The notes beneath the pieces were generated by a model. The model searched no databases. It saw only the letters and a program-made list of their open reading frames with translations, and was not told where the DNA came from. From contig JAJRWJ010000175.1 in the NCBI GenBank assembly GCA_024276805.1, positions 1-9,543 on the forward strand: a stretch of DNA of 9,543 nucleotides, in the 5' to 3' direction. Source of the stretch: Gammaproteobacteria bacterium (GTDB lineage: Bacteria; Pseudomonadota; Gammaproteobacteria; Methylococcales; Methylomonadaceae). Below, piece after piece: positions 6,592 through 9,543 of this stretch. A program made the position numbers and the translations under genes. The first letter of the stretch is position 1. Each line of letters begins with the position of its first letter.

Positions 6592-7874
6592 TCAAATTTT
6601 CGCGACAATGTGCGTGACAGCTTCGGTCAGCTGCTGCAGGTCGGCACTGTCGATAATATAGGGCGGCATCAGATAGACCAGTCTGCCGAAGGGTCGGACC
6701 CATACGCCGGCATCGACGAAGCGCGGCTGGATGCTCTGCATCACCACGGGTTCATGCAGCTCGACGACGCCAATCGCGCCAAGCACACGCACATCTTTCA
6801 CCTGGGGCATTTCCCGGCACGGTTCCAGCCCGGAACGCAGCAGCGTTTGCATTCGCCTGACGCGCTCCTGCCACGGTGACTGCAACAGCAATTTCAGGCT
6901 GGCCAGCGCTGCGCTGCAGGCCAGGGGATTGGCCATGAAGGTTGGACCATGCATGAACAGTCCCGGCTCTTCAGTACTGATAACGGTGGCTATTTCCCGG
7001 CTGGCAAGTGTCGCGGCCAGGGTCATGTAACCGCCGGTCAGAGCCTTGCCGAGGCAGAGTATATCTGGCTCGATCCCGGCATGTTCGCAGGCGAACAGTT
7101 TGCCGGTGCGGCCAAATCCGGTGGCAATTTCATCGGCGATCAATAACACCTGATACTGGTCGCAGAGTATGCGTGCCTGGAGGAGATATTCCGGCGAGTA
7201 AAAACGCATGCCGCCCGCACCTTGTACGATCGGCTCAAGAATGACAGCGGCAATTTGTTGCTGGTTTGCCTGTAGTTGTCGCTCCAGCGGCGCGATATCG
7301 TCTTCTGTGCAGGGTTCATCGAAGCCGCAGCTGGGCGCCTCGACAAAAAACTGCTTGATCAGGGCATCGGCAAACAGGCTGTGCATGCCATTGACCGGGT
7401 CGCTGACCGACATGGCGCCGAAGGTGTCGCCATGGTAGCCGTGGCGGATGCTCAGGAATCTGTTTTTTGCGGCAGTCCTTTGCCGTACCAGTACTGTATC
7501 GCCATTTTCAGTGCAACTTCGACGGCCACCGAGCCGGAATCGACGAAGAACACTGTCTGTAAAGCCTTTGGCGTGATGTCCACCAGCCTGGTCGCCAGCT
7601 GCACGGCAGGTGCATGGGTCAGGCCGCCAAACATGACATGCGCCATGGATTGCATCTGCCGGCTCAGCGCCGCGTTGATTACCGGGTGGTTATAGCCATG
7701 TATGGCGCTCCACCAGGAAGACATGCCGTCGATCAGTTCCCGGCCATCGGCGAGCTTGATGCGCACTCCGCGTGCCGAAACCACCGGAAATATCGGCACA
7801 TCCGCCGCAATTGCGCTGTAGGGATGCCAGACCAGATCACGATCCTGTTGCAGCAGTTGGTCGATGGGCATCAT
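6592..7874 (-). pseudogene. bioA: BioA aminotransferase, frameshifted at an A6 run
   Basis: BioA is the PLP-dependent aminotransferase that moves an amino group from S-adenosylmethionine to 8-amino-7-oxononanoate, giving 7,8-diaminononanoate in biotin synthesis. The 5' frame (7874 to 7452) carries WHPYS, LIDGMSSWWSAIHGYNHP, HVMFGGLTHAP and the PLP-phosphate block DSGSVAVEVALKMAIQYW, then hits TGA. The second frame continues without loss: RFLSIRHGYHGDTFGAMSV, EPIVQGAGGMR, LIADEIATGFGRTGKLFACE, LGKALTGG (PLP lysine codon at 7045-7047), MHGPTFMANPLAC and RPFGRLVYLMPPYI. The break is at six A's (7463-7468 on plus as T's). A seventh would restore a 427-residue protein, near the usual BioA size, so error or recent mutation is likely. 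The ATG at 7874 is preferred over a TTG at 7946 by match to the family start; ATG 7871 is equally possible. The ribosome binding site is weak. Confidence 0.9.
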
Positions 7875-7946
7875 GGCGGAAAACTCGTGTGTGTCGGAAT
7901 TTGCAAGGGCGTCGTGCGGGCGTCCGGTTGCCGATGGGGGCTGCAA

Positions 7947-8804
7947 TTACAGGATGCTGCCGATTTTCTGCCGCAGCCGCACCTGGTCACCGGCAGCCAG
8001 TCCCGCATCCCAGGCAATTTTGTCCCTGCCGAACAGCACGATGATCGTGGATCCCATCAGGAATCTGCCCATTTCCTCGCCACGTTGCAGTATCGGTGTG
8101 TCGTTTTGATACTGCCAAGCACGGATGTTTTTCGAGGTTGGCGGTGTGACTGTGCCATGCCAGACCGTGGCAATACTGGCGACAAAGATCGCACCCACCA
8201 GAACCAGCGCCATCGGACCGGCTTCGGTGTCGAAGATGCAGGCCACCCGTTCATTTCTGGCAAACAGATCCGGCACGGAATTGACCGTGGCCGGATTGAC
8301 ACTGAACAGGCGGCCGGGGATATGAATCATTTCCCGCAGTGAACCGGTCAATGGCATGTGCAGGCGGTGATAATCCCTGGGTGACAGATAGATGGTGCTG
8401 AATTTTCCGTCGCTAAAGGGCGCCGCGCGTTCTGTATCGCCGCCGAGCAGATCGCAGGCACTGTAGCATTTACCCTTGGCCTGAAAAATCCTTCCCCGTT
8501 CGATAGCGCCGATCTGACTGAAGGCGCCATCCGCCGGCGAGGCAATGGCATCGTCTTGCGCGGGCAGGGGACGGACTTCCGGCTTCAATTCTCGGGTAAA
8601 AAAATCATTGAAGCAGGCATAGGCATCGATATCCGGTTGCAAGGCCTCGTCCATATTCACGCCGTAGTGACGGATAATCTGGCGGATAAAAAAGTTTTTC
8701 CAGAGTCTGTTCCGCGATTCCGTGAAGACCCCCATCAGTCGGGACAACGGATGATGGGGCAGGAGGTACTGCGGCAGTGTGGTCAATGCTTCTTTGAAGG
8801 TCAT
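7947..8804 (-). CDS. psd: Phosphatidylserine decarboxylase proenzyme
   Basis: Psd decarboxylates phosphatidylserine to phosphatidylethanolamine at the inner membrane, the last step of the main bacterial zwitterionic lipid route. It is made as a proenzyme that cuts itself and converts a serine to the pyruvoyl cofactor. The 285-residue product has the class I bacterial layout: YLLPHHPLSRLMG (13-25), FNDFFTRELKPEVRPL (65-80), SPADGAFSQIG (89-99), YLSPRDYHRLHMP (139-151), FSVNPATVN (167-175), and the self-cleavage site as MGST (250-253) instead of the commoner LGST. D92, H149 and S252 are the expected self-cleavage triad; cutting before S252 gives a roughly 34-residue alpha chain. The ATG begins one base after the stop of the upstream FlhB-like gene and lacks a clear site of its own, which suggests translational coupling. 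Confidence 0.96.
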   Translation of the reverse strand: MTFKEALTTLPQYLLPHHPLSRLMGVFTESRNRLWKNFFIRQIIRHYGVNMDEALQPDIDAYACFNDFFTRELKPEVRPLPAQDDAIASPADGAFSQIGAIERGRIFQAKGKCYSACDLLGGDTERAAPFSDGKFSTIYLSPRDYHRLHMPLTGSLREMIHIPGRLFSVNPATVNSVPDLFARNERVACIFDTEAGPMALVLVGAIFVASIATVWHGTVTPPTSKNIRAWQYQNDTPILQRGEEMGRFLMGSTIIVLFGRDKIAWDAGLAAGDQVRLRQKIGSIL

Positions 8805-8805
8805 G

Positions 8806-9087
8806 TCATTTCGGTGAATGCGGCGTTTTGCCGTTTAAAAAATAGGCGAAGGCAATGATTTCGGCGACAGCGCGATACAGTTCCTCGGGGATTTCCTCGC
8901 CCAGGGGAATCTGCGCCAGGATGCCGGCCAGTTCCGGTTCGGCGCGTAGCGGAATACCGTGCTGTTCGGCCAGGGCAATGATCTGTTCGGCATCCAGTCC
9001 CTTTCCCCTGGCCGTGACTCTGGGTGCGGTATTGCCGTCATATTGCAATGCGACGGCCAGATCGGTGCTGTAATAGGTTTTGGCCAT
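8806..9087 (-). CDS. Stand-alone FlhB C-terminal-domain-like protein
   Basis: This 93-residue protein matches the cytoplasmic C-terminal domain of FlhB/YscU, the export-switch component of flagellar and type III secretion systems, in a free-standing form (often called FhlB or YlqH-like). Visible family signatures are DLAVALQYDGNTAPRVTARGKGLDAEQI, the PLRAEPELAGILAQIPLGEEIP block and ELYRAVAEIIAFAYFL. It has no membrane segments, and the NPTH autocleavage motif of true FlhB is missing: the corresponding place reads KTYYSTDLAVAL. It therefore cannot be cut in the usual way and is too short to be an export gate. An in-frame GTG at 9129 would extend it into queF by 14 residues, but MAKTYYSTDLAV fits the family start better. 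It lies 8 bases after queF and 1 base before psd, so it is co-expressed with them. Its role is not known to me. Confidence 0.87.
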   Translation of the reverse strand: MAKTYYSTDLAVALQYDGNTAPRVTARGKGLDAEQIIALAEQHGIPLRAEPELAGILAQIPLGEEIPEELYRAVAEIIAFAYFLNGKTPHSPK

Positions 9088-9095
9088 CGTCACGC

Positions 9096-9485
9096 CTATG
9101 GCAGGACCACCGCTTGCGGGGCCTGCCACTGAGCATCCCGGTGTTCCACGATGACCGTCGTATAAATACCGCCACGGACATTGAATTCCGCACGGATACG
9201 CAGGAAATTTGGTGCCATCGCGGCAACCAGATCATCGAGGATGGTGTTGGTGACCGCTTCGTGAAACGCTCCCTGATCACGAAACGACCACATGTACAGC
9301 TTCAAGGCCTTCAATTCCACACACAGTCGTTTTGGCACATACTCGATCAGGATCGTGGCAAAATCCGGCTGACCGGTTTTTGGACACAGACAGGTGAATT
9401 CAGGGACTTCGATACGGATGGTGTAACTGCGCCCGGGCTGGGGGTTGTCGAAAGTTTCCAGCGTTTTGCTTGGTTGTGTGCTCAT
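9096..9485 (-). CDS. queF: NADPH-dependent 7-cyano-7-deazaguanine reductase
   Basis: QueF reduces the nitrile of preQ0 to the amine of preQ1 with two NADPH, a cytoplasmic step in making the tRNA base queuosine. The 129-residue product is the short unimodular type. The catalytic region is EFTCLCPKTGQPDFA (29-43): C34 is the expected thioimide-forming cysteine and D41 the proton donor. The QueF signature VELKALKLYMWSFR (56-69) follows, then FHE (74-76), with E76 the expected substrate-binding glutamate. NVRGGIYTTVIVEHR (102-116) closes the fold. An extra cysteine (C32) lies two residues before the catalytic one. It is the first gene of the minus-strand queF-fhlB-like-psd-bioA series seen here. 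No strong ribosome binding site precedes the ATG. Confidence 0.96.
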   Translation of the reverse strand: MSTQPSKTLETFDNPQPGRSYTIRIEVPEFTCLCPKTGQPDFATILIEYVPKRLCVELKALKLYMWSFRDQGAFHEAVTNTILDDLVAAMAPNFLRIRAEFNVRGGIYTTVIVEHRDAQWQAPQAVVLP

Positions 9486-9543
9486 GATGGTCGATTAAGT
9501 TGGTTGGTGGTTATAAACACCCATCCGTGAGCTGTTTACAGCA
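9486..9543. other. Upstream edge of queF
   Basis: Only 58 bases remain before the window ends. They contain the short palindrome GCTGTTTACAGC (9531-9542) at the very edge. I see no promoter, no ribosome binding site and no preQ1 riboswitch fold that can be judged in this length. Confidence 0.3.

Noticed and set aside
6413..6703. Possible small gene after bioA on the minus strand
   Set aside because: Its first part overlaps the bioA 3' end in another frame, and the remaining 36-codon piece has no ribosome binding site and no resemblance I recognise.
7452..7480. Programmed -1 ribosomal frameshift in bioA
   Set aside because: The A run is in phase cAA AAA ACA, not the X XXY YYZ slippery phase, and no other BioA is known to me to need one. 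Kept only as a remote option beside sequencing error.
7614..8342. 242-codon plus-strand open frame over bioA and psd
   Set aside because: It is antisense to both genes and rich in Arg/His/Gln/Gly without any domain signature.
9486..9543. preQ1 riboswitch in front of queF
   Set aside because: No fold with the expected A-rich tail over a ribosome binding site is visible, and only 58 bases of upstream sequence are available.
1..9543. CRISPR array, prophage, insertion sequence or toxin-antitoxin pair
   Set aside because: No regular spaced repeats, transposase or integrase signatures, or short overlapping gene pairs of that type are present; apart from the REP pair, the window looks like ordinary chromosome.

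Overview
The window looks like chromosomal core sequence from a gammaproteobacterium. The evidence is the order hflK-hflC-hisZ-purA, bacterial-type queF and psd, and a REP element of the GTAGGAGCGGCTTCAGCCGC type common in that class. A cytochrome P460 gene beside these would fit a methanotroph- or nitrifier-like lineage, but that placement is inference from gene content only.

Layout. Positions 1-359 hold no gene I can support and lead into a plus-strand block: hflK and hflC (membrane complex controlling the FtsH protease), an intrinsic terminator, hisZ (regulatory subunit for a short HisG ATP phosphoribosyltransferase) and purA (adenylosuccinate synthetase). purA converges on a minus-strand cold-shock protein gene. 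Between the two lies a perfect 9-bp-stem inverted repeat, and the cold-shock leader carries a strong palindrome. A single minus-strand gene for a secreted cytochrome P460-type haem protein follows. Next is about 445 bp without a gene, containing a head-to-head pair of REP sequences. The right third is a compact minus-strand run, transcribed in the order queF (queuosine pathway reductase), a stand-alone FlhB C-terminal-domain-like protein, psd (phosphatidylserine decarboxylase) and bioA (biotin pathway aminotransferase).

bioA is split into two frames at a run of six adenines. One more A would restore a 427-residue protein with every family motif, so this is either a sequencing homopolymer error or a very recent frameshift. 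I see no clear new defence or mobile system. The points most worth a second look are the bioA frameshift, the FlhB-like domain without its autocleavage motif embedded in a metabolic operon, the P460 protein, the REP pair, and the palindrome and direct repeats upstream of the cold-shock gene.
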